Assembly (NCBI RefSeq): GCF_015354615.1
Contig: NZ_JACAVQ010000003.1
Coordinates: 124,001 to 188,000, forward strand
Origin: Aliidiomarina indica
GTDB lineage: Bacteria > Pseudomonadota > Gammaproteobacteria > Enterobacterales > Alteromonadaceae
DNA: 64,000 nt
Direction of reading: 5' to 3'
Made by a program: the position numbers and the translations under genes. The notes beneath the pieces were generated by a model. The model had not been told where the DNA came from. It was given only the letters and a program-made list of their open reading frames with translations, and made no database searches. Shown piece by piece: positions 1 through 8,164 of the stretch (position 1 is its first letter; each line of letters opens with the position of its first letter).

Positions 1-630
1 ATCGTTCCCGTGCGCGAAATCACCCCAGAAATAGCCGCTCGACTGCAACCCACGTTGTTGGATTTGGGGGTGGCTATCGCCTGTGGCATTGCGGGCGCGT
101 ATGCCTACGCCCGAGCGAGTGTTATGCGCAGCTTGCCGGGTGTCGCTATTGCAGTAGCCTTGGTTCCTCCACTGTGTGTGGCTGGTATCGGTGTCGGATG
201 GGGAAGTTGGCCAATGATTTCCGGCGCGGGCTTACTTTTACTCACCAACTTATTTGGTATCGCGGGCGCCGCAGCCCTCACCTTCTTAGTGCTCGGCTAT
301 GCTCCGGTACAACGGGCGCGAAAAGGGCTCATTGTTACCTTTAGTTCTGTGGCTGTTATTGCGATTCCTTTGGCCTTTGCGTTCGCAACCATCTATCAGA
401 ACTATAAAATAGAGCGATACATCGCAAATCAGCCGTTGCTCGTTGAGGGGCGCATTATTGAGCTGACTAATGTGGAAGTGAGTACTCGCCGCAATACCAT
501 CTATATCAGTGCCGACAGCGTGAGCACGCAACCCCTCGACGAAACCAGCATGTTGGAGCTGAAACAGCAGTTGGAAAACCGCTGGGACCGTCCCGTGGTG
601 CTTGAGTTGGGATTTCGATATCGACTGTAA
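1..630 (+). CDS. DUF389 family membrane protein, C-terminal part (5' end outside window)
   Basis: The reading frame is open to the first base of the window, so this is the C-terminal 209 residues of a longer protein. The stretch TLLDLGVAIACGIAGAYAYA followed by SLPGVAIAVALVPPLCVAGI matches, from memory, the conserved core of the DUF389 (TIGR00341-like) integral membrane proteins. Four or so hydrophobic segments are followed by a soluble tail of about 80 residues after residue 125. The function of the family is not established. A GTG at position 10 is in frame but is not a believable start because the conserved domain is already under way there. Confidence 0.8.
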   Translation: MVPVREITPEIAARLQPTLLDLGVAIACGIAGAYAYARASVMRSLPGVAIAVALVPPLCVAGIGVGWGSWPMISGAGLLLLTNLFGIAGAAALTFLVLGYAPVQRARKGLIVTFSSVAVIAIPLAFAFATIYQNYKIERYIANQPLLVEGRIIELTNVEVSTRRNTIYISADSVSTQPLDETSMLELKQQLENRWDRPVVLELGFRYRL

Positions 631-778
631 ATTTGTGTCACAGCGGCGGTCTTGGTATGTTATCGGGCTGATACCTGATATCAACGCTTCCTAATTTTCA
701 TGCGTTGTTGCGAAAGCTGACAGCAAAAACCCATTCAGCTCGTCAATACAGCGCTACTTGCTACAAGAGGAATATTTC

Positions 779-2947
779 ATGCGCATTACACTACTTGCGG
801 CCGCGGTTGGTCTTGCCCTGTCGGTGACAGCATGCTCAGACGCGCCGGTTACCCCTGATAGCCAGCAAGACACGCCAGCAACCATTCAGTTAAGTGCTGA
901 CAATCCCTTTTTCGCGCCTAGCCCACTGCAATATCAAGCGCCTGACTTCACGCAAATCCGCGATGAACACTACGCCCCTGCGTTTGAAGCTGGCATGTCA
1001 CAGCAGGCCGCGGAAATGCAAGCTATCGCAAATAACCCCGAGGCACCAAGCTTTGAGAACACGGTACTAGCGATGGAGTTATCGGGCGAATTATTAACGC
1101 GAGTATCGCGGGTATTTTTCGCCATGACGTCGTCGACGAGCAACGACGAGATTCGGAATCTGCAAGCGCAACTTGCGCCAAAGCTATCGGCTCATCGAGA
1201 TGATATCTACTTAAATCCTGCGCTATTTCTCCGTGTTGATACCCTCTATCAAGACCGTCACAACCTCGACCTCGATGCAGAATCGCTGCGCTTATTGGAG
1301 GTTTACCATGATCGCTTTATTCGCGCCGGCGCAAACCTCAGCAATGAACAAATGGCTCAGATTCGCGCATTAAACGAAGAAGAGTCGTCGCTGACCACAC
1401 AATTTGCGCGCAATATTCTCGACGCGAGCCGAAATGCAGCAGTGATTGTTGATAGTGCGGAAGAGCTTGACGGTTTTAGTGAAAGTCAATTGCGCGCCGC
1501 GCGCCAACGGGCTGAAGAACTTGGCCATGAGGGCAAGTATGCCATTGCCATCACCAACACCACACGCCAGCCCATCTTGACCAGTATCAACAACCGTGAA
1601 CTGCGCCAGCGCGTTTGGGAAGCATCGGCCAACCGTGGTTTTGGCCATGATCCAGAAACCGATAACACCGGTGTTGTTTCCCGTTTAGCCCAGCTGCGTG
1701 CTGAAAAATCCGCTATTTTAGGTTACGAAAGCTACGCCCACTACGCCCTTGAAGAGCGCATGATCGGCACTCCTGAACGCGCCTACGAAATGCTGCTCGA
1801 CATGGTACCTGCGGTGGTCGCGCAAGTTGAGCAAGAACAAGCTCTGCTTGAAGCCAAAATTGCTGAACTTGGCTATGACCACAATTTGGAACCCTGGGAT
1901 TGGGCGTACTATGCGGAAAAAGTACGCCGCAGTGAGTACGATTTAGATGAAAGCGAGGTACGTCCTTACTTTGAATTTAACCGTGTACTCGAAGATGGCA
2001 TGTTTTACGCCATGACGCGTTTGTACGGCATTACTTTCGAGCCACGTCCTGATCTGCCGTCCTATCACGACGATGTTGACGTGTATGAAGTGTTCGATAA
2101 AGACGGCGAAAGCATGGGTATTTTCTATGCCGATTACTTCGCTCGTGATGGTAAACGCGGCGGCGCTTGGATGAGCTCATTTGTTATACAGAACCACCTG
2201 AGAGAAGAGCGCCCGGTTGTGTTTAACGTAATGAACATTCCAAAAGCACCTGAGGGTGAGCCGACATTGTTATCTTATGGCTTTGTAAGCACCATGTTCC
2301 ATGAAATGGGTCACGGCGTGCATGGCTTATTCTCTGATGTCACCTACCCTTCATTGGCTGGAACAGCCGTTCCCCGTGACTTTGTGGAATCACCATCGAA
2401 CTTCCACGAAGATTTCGCGCATGATCCGGCGATTATTGGTAATTATGCCAAGCATTATGAGACCGGAGAGCCCATTCCTGAAGAGCTTTTGGAACGCGTT
2501 CTCAACGCCCTCAACTTTAATCAAGGTTTTGATACGCTAGAATACATTGCTGCGGCATTAGTCGACCTTGATTGGCACTCAATTGCGGCCGGCGAGCCAC
2601 TCCAAGACGTCGCGGCATTTGAAGCGGCTGCATTAGAGCGTCACGGTGTAAATCTGTCTGCGGTACCCCCGCGTTTCCGTTCCACCTACTTCTCACATAT
2701 TTTTGCGGGCGGTTACGCTGCGGGCTATTACTCGTACATGTGGTCTGAAATGCTGGCAGCGGACGCTTTCGCCTACCTCATGGCTGAAGGCGGAATCGAT
2801 GGCCCCGTTGCCCAGAAATACCGCGACACCATTTTGTCTCGTGGTGGCACCAAAGAAGCAATGGAGCTCTACTTAGATTTCCGTGGCCAAGAATATGATA
2901 CGCGCCACTTGCTGATTCGCCGCGGCTTACTCGACGCGGATGATTAA
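779..2947 (+). CDS. M3 family zinc metallopeptidase lipoprotein (Dcp/oligopeptidase A-like)
   Basis: This is a 722-residue exported metallopeptidase expected to trim oligopeptides or C-terminal dipeptides at the envelope. The zinc motif HEMGH is at residues 508-512 (H508, E509, H512), followed by the downstream ligand region ESPSNFHE typical of the thimet oligopeptidase/Dcp family. The N-terminus is a lipoprotein signal with a VTAC lipobox around residue 17. I chose the ATG at 779, which has AGAGG about eight bases upstream and begins the signal peptide, over an in-frame TTG at 758. Length fits the family (about 680-720 residues plus signal). It is followed by its own terminator, so it is probably monocistronic. 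Exact specificity is not visible. Confidence 0.92.
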   Translation: MRITLLAAAVGLALSVTACSDAPVTPDSQQDTPATIQLSADNPFFAPSPLQYQAPDFTQIRDEHYAPAFEAGMSQQAAEMQAIANNPEAPSFENTVLAMELSGELLTRVSRVFFAMTSSTSNDEIRNLQAQLAPKLSAHRDDIYLNPALFLRVDTLYQDRHNLDLDAESLRLLEVYHDRFIRAGANLSNEQMAQIRALNEEESSLTTQFARNILDASRNAAVIVDSAEELDGFSESQLRAARQRAEELGHEGKYAIAITNTTRQPILTSINNRELRQRVWEASANRGFGHDPETDNTGVVSRLAQLRAEKSAILGYESYAHYALEERMIGTPERAYEMLLDMVPAVVAQVEQEQALLEAKIAELGYDHNLEPWDWAYYAEKVRRSEYDLDESEVRPYFEFNRVLEDGMFYAMTRLYGITFEPRPDLPSYHDDVDVYEVFDKDGESMGIFYADYFARDGKRGGAWMSSFVIQNHLREERPVVFNVMNIPKAPEGEPTLLSYGFVSTMFHEMGHGVHGLFSDVTYPSLAGTAVPRDFVESPSNFHEDFAHDPAIIGNYAKHYETGEPIPEELLERVLNALNFNQGFDTLEYIAAALVDLDWHSIAAGEPLQDVAAFEAAALERHGVNLSAVPPRFRSTYFSHIFAGGYAAGYYSYMWSEMLAADAFAYLMAEGGIDGPVAQKYRDTILSRGGTKEAMELYLDFRGQEYDTRHLLIRRGLLDADD

Positions 2948-2985
2948 GCAGCTGAGGTTTTCCATAACGCCTCACTAAACCATAA

Positions 2986-3017
2986 AAAGGGCGAATTATT
3001 CGCCCTTTATTTTTTTC
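2986..3017 (+). terminator. Rho-independent terminator after the M3 peptidase gene
   Basis: A 10-bp stem (AAAGGGCGAA paired with TTCGCCCTTT, 3-base loop) is followed by a T-rich run, 38 bases after the peptidase stop codon. Confidence 0.85.
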
Positions 3018-3030
3018 ACAAAGGTTACTT

Positions 3031-4638
3031 ATGCAAAAATCACGCTCATTTCTTGTTATCGGAGTCATGCTCGCATCGATAAACCTTGCCTGTGCAACTA
3101 CCGATACCACAACAAACACTGAAAATACGCAAACATCTTCTGCGCAAACAACGCTTGCCGATTTGCATGATTATATCGAAGCGGGACGTCAGCAATGGGG
3201 TATCCCTGGCATGGCTGTGGCCGTTGTTCACAATGATGAGATTATTCATTTGCAAGGTTACGGCGTGCTTAAACAAGGTGAATCTACTCCCGTCGATGGC
3301 GATACGTTATTTGGCGTAGCTTCCACCAGCAAAGCGATGACAGCAGCAACCTTAGCCATGTTGGTAGACGAAGGTAAATTAGATTGGGACGACCGCGTTA
3401 TCGACCATTTACCGTGGTTTCAACTGCAAGACCCCTGGGTAACGCGCGAAGTACGCGTTCGCGATCTATTAACTCATCAAGTTGGCGTAGGTCGTATGAC
3501 AGGTAATCGGCTTCAGTTTATGCCCACAGCGGATCGCGAAACAGTCATTCGACAGATGCGTTACCACGAACCAGAGGCTCCGTTTCGGTCACGTTATGTA
3601 TACAGCAATGTGATGTATTCGGTGGCAGGTGAAGTTGCCGCAGCGGTATCGGGTATGAGTTGGGACGAGTTAATGGCGACACGCCTATTTGCGCCTTTGA
3701 ATATGACCCGTTCCAACACGTCAATTACTCAGTTTGGGAGCGACGACAAGAATATTGCTTGGCCCCACCAGTGGATTGATGGTGAGCTTGTTCCTATCGC
3801 ACGCCGCAACTTTGATAATGTGGGCCCTTCGGCTTCGGTGAACACCAGCGTGCGCGATATGGCCCAGTGGATACGTCTACAACTAGGCGAAGCCGGCGCA
3901 TACAAGGGCGTCCAATTACTCAGCCCCGAAGTGATGGCAGAAATGCACACACCACAAGTGACTACCGGGCGCTCTGACCGAGAGTCTGCAATTCGAGGAT
4001 ACGGTTTAGGCTGGAGTCTGGATGAATACCGGGGGTTGCGATTAAGCCAACATGGCGGTGCTACCGATGGCTTTAATACGTCACTTGTGATGGTTCCCGA
4101 GCTTGATCTTGGCATCGTCGTTGTCACCAATACCTTTACCACGTATCGGGTTGCTGTAGTGAATGAGATCATTGATCGAGTGGCCGGTTTCGAGCCAAGA
4201 GACTGGAATAGCGAGGTCTATGACCAATACCAAGACCGTTATCAACAGGTGTCAGAAGAACGTGCAAAAATTCACGCCGCCCGTGAGCTAAATACACAAC
4301 CTAGCGTGGCGATAGAGAACTTGGTGGGTAGATACTATGACCCGCAATATCAACATGCGACCGTGTTTATGAATGACCAGGGCGGTTTATCCCTCGAGTT
4401 TTGGGATGACGGTGTCTCCATTCTTGATCTTGAACACTGGCATCACGATACCTGGCGTGCAAGTTGGCGAAACCGCGCGCAACGCGAGAAGTTTGTGTAT
4501 TTTACGCGAGATGACAAGGGTGAGGTTGCGAGCTTAAATGTACGCTTCACGCTGCGCCCAGCATTATTGCAAGTGGGTATTTATCCAACATCTTATTATC
4601 GCGATGTCAGCTTTAAGCGCGTGCAAGATAAACCGTAA
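3031..4638 (+). CDS. Exported serine hydrolase, beta-lactamase/S12 family (CubicO-like)
   Basis: A 535-residue protein with a hydrophobic signal sequence (residues 1-22, probable cleavage after ACA) and a class C beta-lactamase-like serine hydrolase domain. The catalytic SxxK motif is S98-T-S-K101, the YxN motif is YSN near residue 191, and the third motif is HGG in SQHGGATDGFNT. After about residue 390 comes a separate C-terminal beta-rich domain of the kind found behind such hydrolases (DUF3471-like, by eye). Members include D-aminopeptidases, esterases and penicillin-binding-like enzymes; the substrate cannot be read from sequence. It is convergent with fliA, and there is no sign that it belongs to the motility locus. 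Confidence 0.9.
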   Translation: MQKSRSFLVIGVMLASINLACATTDTTTNTENTQTSSAQTTLADLHDYIEAGRQQWGIPGMAVAVVHNDEIIHLQGYGVLKQGESTPVDGDTLFGVASTSKAMTAATLAMLVDEGKLDWDDRVIDHLPWFQLQDPWVTREVRVRDLLTHQVGVGRMTGNRLQFMPTADRETVIRQMRYHEPEAPFRSRYVYSNVMYSVAGEVAAAVSGMSWDELMATRLFAPLNMTRSNTSITQFGSDDKNIAWPHQWIDGELVPIARRNFDNVGPSASVNTSVRDMAQWIRLQLGEAGAYKGVQLLSPEVMAEMHTPQVTTGRSDRESAIRGYGLGWSLDEYRGLRLSQHGGATDGFNTSLVMVPELDLGIVVVTNTFTTYRVAVVNEIIDRVAGFEPRDWNSEVYDQYQDRYQQVSEERAKIHAARELNTQPSVAIENLVGRYYDPQYQHATVFMNDQGGLSLEFWDDGVSILDLEHWHHDTWRASWRNRAQREKFVYFTRDDKGEVASLNVRFTLRPALLQVGIYPTSYYRDVSFKRVQDKP

Positions 4639-4659
4639 CGCAAAGGGAAACGCAGTTAC

Positions 4660-5361
4660 TTAGTCGTCTAGAACGCGTGACCGAATGCGTTTTATGGCTT
4701 GGCTATGTAGCTGCGATACCCGCGACTCAGTCACACCGAGCACAGCACCTATTTCTTTTAGGTTTAACTCTTCTTGGTAATACAAAGCCATCACCAACTT
4801 CTCTTTCTCAGGCAGGGCGCCGATCGCTTCGGTAATGTGTGAGCGGCGCTCCTCGCTAAATAATGCTTCCGCTGGTGACCAGTCGTTATTTCTATCTTCA
4901 GAATCGCCCGACTGATCGGTCACCACTTCGTCATAAGAAAGCACTAACCCATTGTTCGTGTCGTTCAGAAGCTTATAGTAGTCCGCAAGCTCCATTCCTA
5001 ACGCATCGGCAATTTCACGCTCTTCTGGGGGCCGTCCGAGTTGTTGTTCAAGCCGTCGCACACAGGCTTCCACTTCGCGACCAGAACGTCGCACGCTTCG
5101 CGGCAACCAGTCACGGGATCGCAGTTCATCAATCATCGAGCCACGGATACGCTGGTGAGCAAAAGTAGAGAAAGCCACCCCGGCACTCGCATCAAAGCGG
5201 GTTAAGGCATCCAGCAAGCCTTCGAGGCCCGCTTGAATTAAATCATCCAAGTCGACGCCCGCGGGCAAACGCACTTGCAGCGATAGTGCCTGACGGCGAA
5301 CCGTCGGGTAATATTGCTGAATAACTGCGTCTCGATTTAATTTACCTTGCGCCGTATACAT
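4660..5361 (-). CDS. fliA: RNA polymerase sigma factor FliA (sigma-28)
   Basis: FliA is the flagellar sigma factor that recognises late flagellar promoters; it is held inactive by FlgM until the hook is complete. The 233-residue protein shows region 2 (DLDDLIQAGLEGLLDALTRF and STFAHQRIRGSMIDELR), region 3 (RLEQQLGRPPEEREIADAL) and the region 4 helix-turn-helix (LNLKEIGAVLGVTESRVSQL). It is the last gene of the flhB-flhA-flhF-flhG-like-fliA series, 38 bases after the flhG-like stop. Its target sequence occurs eleven times in this window. Unlike many polar-flagellum clusters, no cheYZAB genes follow it; the next gene is a convergent serine hydrolase. Confidence 0.97.
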   Translation of the reverse strand: MYTAQGKLNRDAVIQQYYPTVRRQALSLQVRLPAGVDLDDLIQAGLEGLLDALTRFDASAGVAFSTFAHQRIRGSMIDELRSRDWLPRSVRRSGREVEACVRRLEQQLGRPPEEREIADALGMELADYYKLLNDTNNGLVLSYDEVVTDQSGDSEDRNNDWSPAEALFSEERRSHITEAIGALPEKEKLVMALYYQEELNLKEIGAVLGVTESRVSQLHSQAIKRIRSRVLDD

Positions 5362-5399
5362 AGTGCTGTTTTTGCCTCACTTGTTGATATGTCTCTATG

Positions 5400-5957
5400 T
5401 CAACGTTGTAACACCAGTAACTCAATATTAAAAAAATCTCGGGCCATTTGCTGTACATTATTAATCAAGCCCCGCCGCGACACCATAGGCGGGTGCATAA
5501 GCAGCATCCGTGGCATCTTCATGCCCGTATCTCGCAAGTCGCACAATACGCGATAGGCTCGCTGGAAACTATGCAAATCAGTATCTATCCACAACGCCCA
5601 ACGCGGAATCGTCTGCGCAATGTCGATAAAATTCGGTGCCGACGGAGCACAGGCATGTAATTGCCACTGCTCTGGCGACCCAACCCATTTCCAACCTTCC
5701 TCATGATAGCGTATCAATGCTTCTGACGCATGCTCGCGTGCCTGAGTCCAACTAGGATGAGCAAGTACCAGTAATTGTTGCAACGATGATGGCTCCACGT
5801 GTTGAGTATGTTGTGATTTGTCGTTGCCGGTGCTACTTGCAACGCGAGTATCTTTTGCCTCCGCCATTACAGCGGCATCAACGGATCCAGAATTGCCCTG
5901 TTGAGCTGCCCACGCGCGCAATCCTGCCGCTTGATCCTGACGTGATGTTGTTGTCAT
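5400..5957 (-). CDS. Degenerate FlhG-like protein: DQAxxLR motif but no P-loop
   Basis: This 185-residue protein sits where flhG (fleN) is expected, between flhF and fliA, and overlaps the flhF stop by 4 bases (ATGA). Residues 8-14 read DQAAGLR, the N-terminal motif by which FlhG proteins stimulate the FlhF GTPase. The MinD-like part that should follow is not normal: there is no KGGVGK-type Walker A motif, and residues 15-65 are low-complexity. From about residue 95 to the end (ALWIDTDLHSFQRAYRVL ... NNVQQMARDFFNIELLVL) the pattern resembles the C-terminal half of FlhG by eye. Normal FlhG is about 270-300 residues. I infer a reduced FlhG that may still activate FlhF but cannot bind ATP in the MinD way. 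An unrelated protein with a chance motif is the alternative. Confidence 0.6.
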   Translation of the reverse strand: MTTTSRQDQAAGLRAWAAQQGNSGSVDAAVMAEAKDTRVASSTGNDKSQHTQHVEPSSLQQLLVLAHPSWTQAREHASEALIRYHEEGWKWVGSPEQWQLHACAPSAPNFIDIAQTIPRWALWIDTDLHSFQRAYRVLCDLRDTGMKMPRMLLMHPPMVSRRGLINNVQQMARDFFNIELLVLQR

Positions 5958-8164
5958 AACACCGCCTCCGATGCAACCGACGGTATATGTGCTTGCAGTG
6001 ATGTGGCGGCAATGCGCGCATCTAATAATTGCATAAGCGCGTCGAGCAGTTTCGCACTAGTCGCATGACCTCGACGGCCTGAAAAGGCCAGTAATTGCTG
6101 ACGTAATGCTTGGCCTGCGGGCGAGACATCCTGATCCAATTGCACAATCACCCCGGCCATAACGACACCACAATAAATCAACGCTGGGTCGTGATTGGCC
6201 GATTCTAATTTGTGCGCCAACGCTTGCACCGCTTGTCGAGCCAAGCTCGCTATCTCATCTACTTGTAGCTGCTCAAGCAACAACTGAATGGTTAACGATG
6301 AATCTTGCGTGCTTGGACTGAGCCAGTGACGGCGCACGAATACAGTATCGCGCTGCGTTGATTTCACCAACCCAAACCACAGATGAAATTTCTCATTCGA
6401 ATCTGGCAAAGTTACGGGTAACTGATAGAGCTCTAATTTTGCAGGTTCACTTCGATAACGAAGGCTTTGTAAGTGCTGCTTGTGCATGCGCCCCTGCAGT
6501 TTTAGTGCCGCCATCGCTTTACCCTCGAAGGTAACACGATGATTTCGGTTTATCACTGCCACCCAAGGACGCTCTAATCCTTGGCGTTGAGTGAGTGACG
6601 GCAAAGCACTACATAAGTGGTAACTTGCCATGTGAACATGTTCAAGCTCATGCATCGCAACGTCATCCATGCCCTGATGACTAAAGTCTGTCACTATAGG
6701 AATACCTAGGAGCTGCCCGGCATTGGCTATCGGCAAAGGCGGGAGGTGCCATTTGCAGCGCGCAACTGGTGTTGATTTTGGCCAAGTAATACCCGCCACA
6801 TCAATGTCGTTAAGACGCTGCTTTGCGACCTTGTGGGTCTCTGCTAGTAACGCTTCACGCTCGCTCCCTTGCTGCTGACAAGCGTCATGCGCCCGTTCCA
6901 AAACCGAAAATGACGGGCATTGGGTGTGCAAGGCGCCATAGATTTTCTGAAAACCGGCACTCACTTTGCTGGTATTCATACGATGAGGTTGCTCAGCGGA
7001 TGCCGGTGTAAGCTGGGTTTGATACAGACTTTGAAATTCTTCCTGCTCTGCCAATCTCCGCTGCGTCGAGTCCAATAGCGCATCAACCAATGTTTCTTGA
7101 TTCGCAAGCTCCATATCTTCAGGAACGCGCTGCCCATAAGAAACAAAATGCAGCGTCAAATCATGCTGGATCAGGGTATCGATTGCCGCGCCTAGCTGTG
7201 CCGCTTCATCTTTTTTGGTAACAATACAATCGTGAATACGGTGTCCATTGTCGGCTGCAACGGCACGAAAACGTTCAACCACTTCATACAGGGTATCGCG
7301 TTGACTCGCTCCATTAAGCAAGAGTACAAGGCGGGTAAGGGAATTTGCACCCTGGGCTAAACGCAGCTGTCCGATACGTTGAGTTAGGCGTTGATCGCGT
7401 TGGCTCATGCCCACGGTATCAATTAAAACTAAGCGTTTATTCCGCAGTTTTGGCGTCAGTGTTTCTAGGCTGTCATCTTCACCTAATGCCACCATTTCCA
7501 CCCCGAGCAGCTCTGCATAGATACGAAGTTGCTCTTGCGCGCCGATCCGATAACTATCGGTAGTGACCAGCAATAAGCCTTCGGGACCAAATTGCATGAC
7601 GTAATGAGCTGCCAGCTTCGCAGTCGTGGTGGTTTTGCCCACCCCGGTTGGTCCCACTAGCGCCAGAACACCGCCTTCGCTAAACAAATCAACGGGGTTT
7701 TCTGGCGTTTTGATCAGACCTTGCAGTTGCGATCGAATAAAATCGACCACAGATTCCTGCTCTTGCTTGGCCGCATTTAACAGGTTTTTTGTAAGAGCGC
7801 TGCTAAAGCCTGCCGCTTGCGCCCAACGCACTAGTTCATTCTGAGTTTGTTCTAACGGCGATGCTGCCGGCACAGACGATTTCACTGGCGCCGTTTGAGA
7901 ACCTTGATGAATAAGGGAGCGCATCTCTTGCACTTCCGCTAATAGGCGATTGGCTAACGCTGAGAAATCACCCTCAGGCTGCGTCGTGGGGGCCGGCGTC
8001 GCTTGTGCCTCCAAGGCGCTCAATGCTTCATCTGCCATCGCCAGAATTTCTACGCCATCATCGATATGTCGCGACGACAAAATCATCGCCTCTGGACCGA
8101 GTGCGGTCCGCACTTGGCGCATAACATCTCGTTTGTTCGGACCTAGAAAACGCTTCACACTCAT
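5954..8164 (-). CDS. flhF: Flagellar biosynthesis GTPase FlhF with very long C-terminal extension
   Basis: FlhF is an SRP-family GTPase that sets the site and number of polar flagella. The N-terminal B domain (MSVKRFLGPNKRDVMRQVRT) is followed by an NG domain with P-loop GPTGVGKT at 171-178, the DTVG motif at 249-252 and TKKDE at 316-320, so the GTPase looks intact. The domain ends near residue 370, but the protein continues to residue 736. FlhF proteins I know are about 380-500 residues. The extra 360 residues contain a histidine-rich stretch (MHELEHVHMASYH, near 504-516) and helical segments I cannot assign. It overlaps flhA by 4 bases upstream and the FlhG-like gene by 4 bases downstream, so the three are probably co-translated. 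Confidence 0.93.
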   Translation of the reverse strand: MSVKRFLGPNKRDVMRQVRTALGPEAMILSSRHIDDGVEILAMADEALSALEAQATPAPTTQPEGDFSALANRLLAEVQEMRSLIHQGSQTAPVKSSVPAASPLEQTQNELVRWAQAAGFSSALTKNLLNAAKQEQESVVDFIRSQLQGLIKTPENPVDLFSEGGVLALVGPTGVGKTTTTAKLAAHYVMQFGPEGLLLVTTDSYRIGAQEQLRIYAELLGVEMVALGEDDSLETLTPKLRNKRLVLIDTVGMSQRDQRLTQRIGQLRLAQGANSLTRLVLLLNGASQRDTLYEVVERFRAVAADNGHRIHDCIVTKKDEAAQLGAAIDTLIQHDLTLHFVSYGQRVPEDMELANQETLVDALLDSTQRRLAEQEEFQSLYQTQLTPASAEQPHRMNTSKVSAGFQKIYGALHTQCPSFSVLERAHDACQQQGSEREALLAETHKVAKQRLNDIDVAGITWPKSTPVARCKWHLPPLPIANAGQLLGIPIVTDFSHQGMDDVAMHELEHVHMASYHLCSALPSLTQRQGLERPWVAVINRNHRVTFEGKAMAALKLQGRMHKQHLQSLRYRSEPAKLELYQLPVTLPDSNEKFHLWFGLVKSTQRDTVFVRRHWLSPSTQDSSLTIQLLLEQLQVDEIASLARQAVQALAHKLESANHDPALIYCGVVMAGVIVQLDQDVSPAGQALRQQLLAFSGRRGHATSAKLLDALMQLLDARIAATSLQAHIPSVASEAVL

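Noticed and set aside
286-684. Long minus-strand frames opposite real genes (for example 286-684, 3729-4172, 18719-19462, 52020-52523)
   Set aside because: They are antisense shadows of genes with clear families and show no ribosome sites or recognisable domains.
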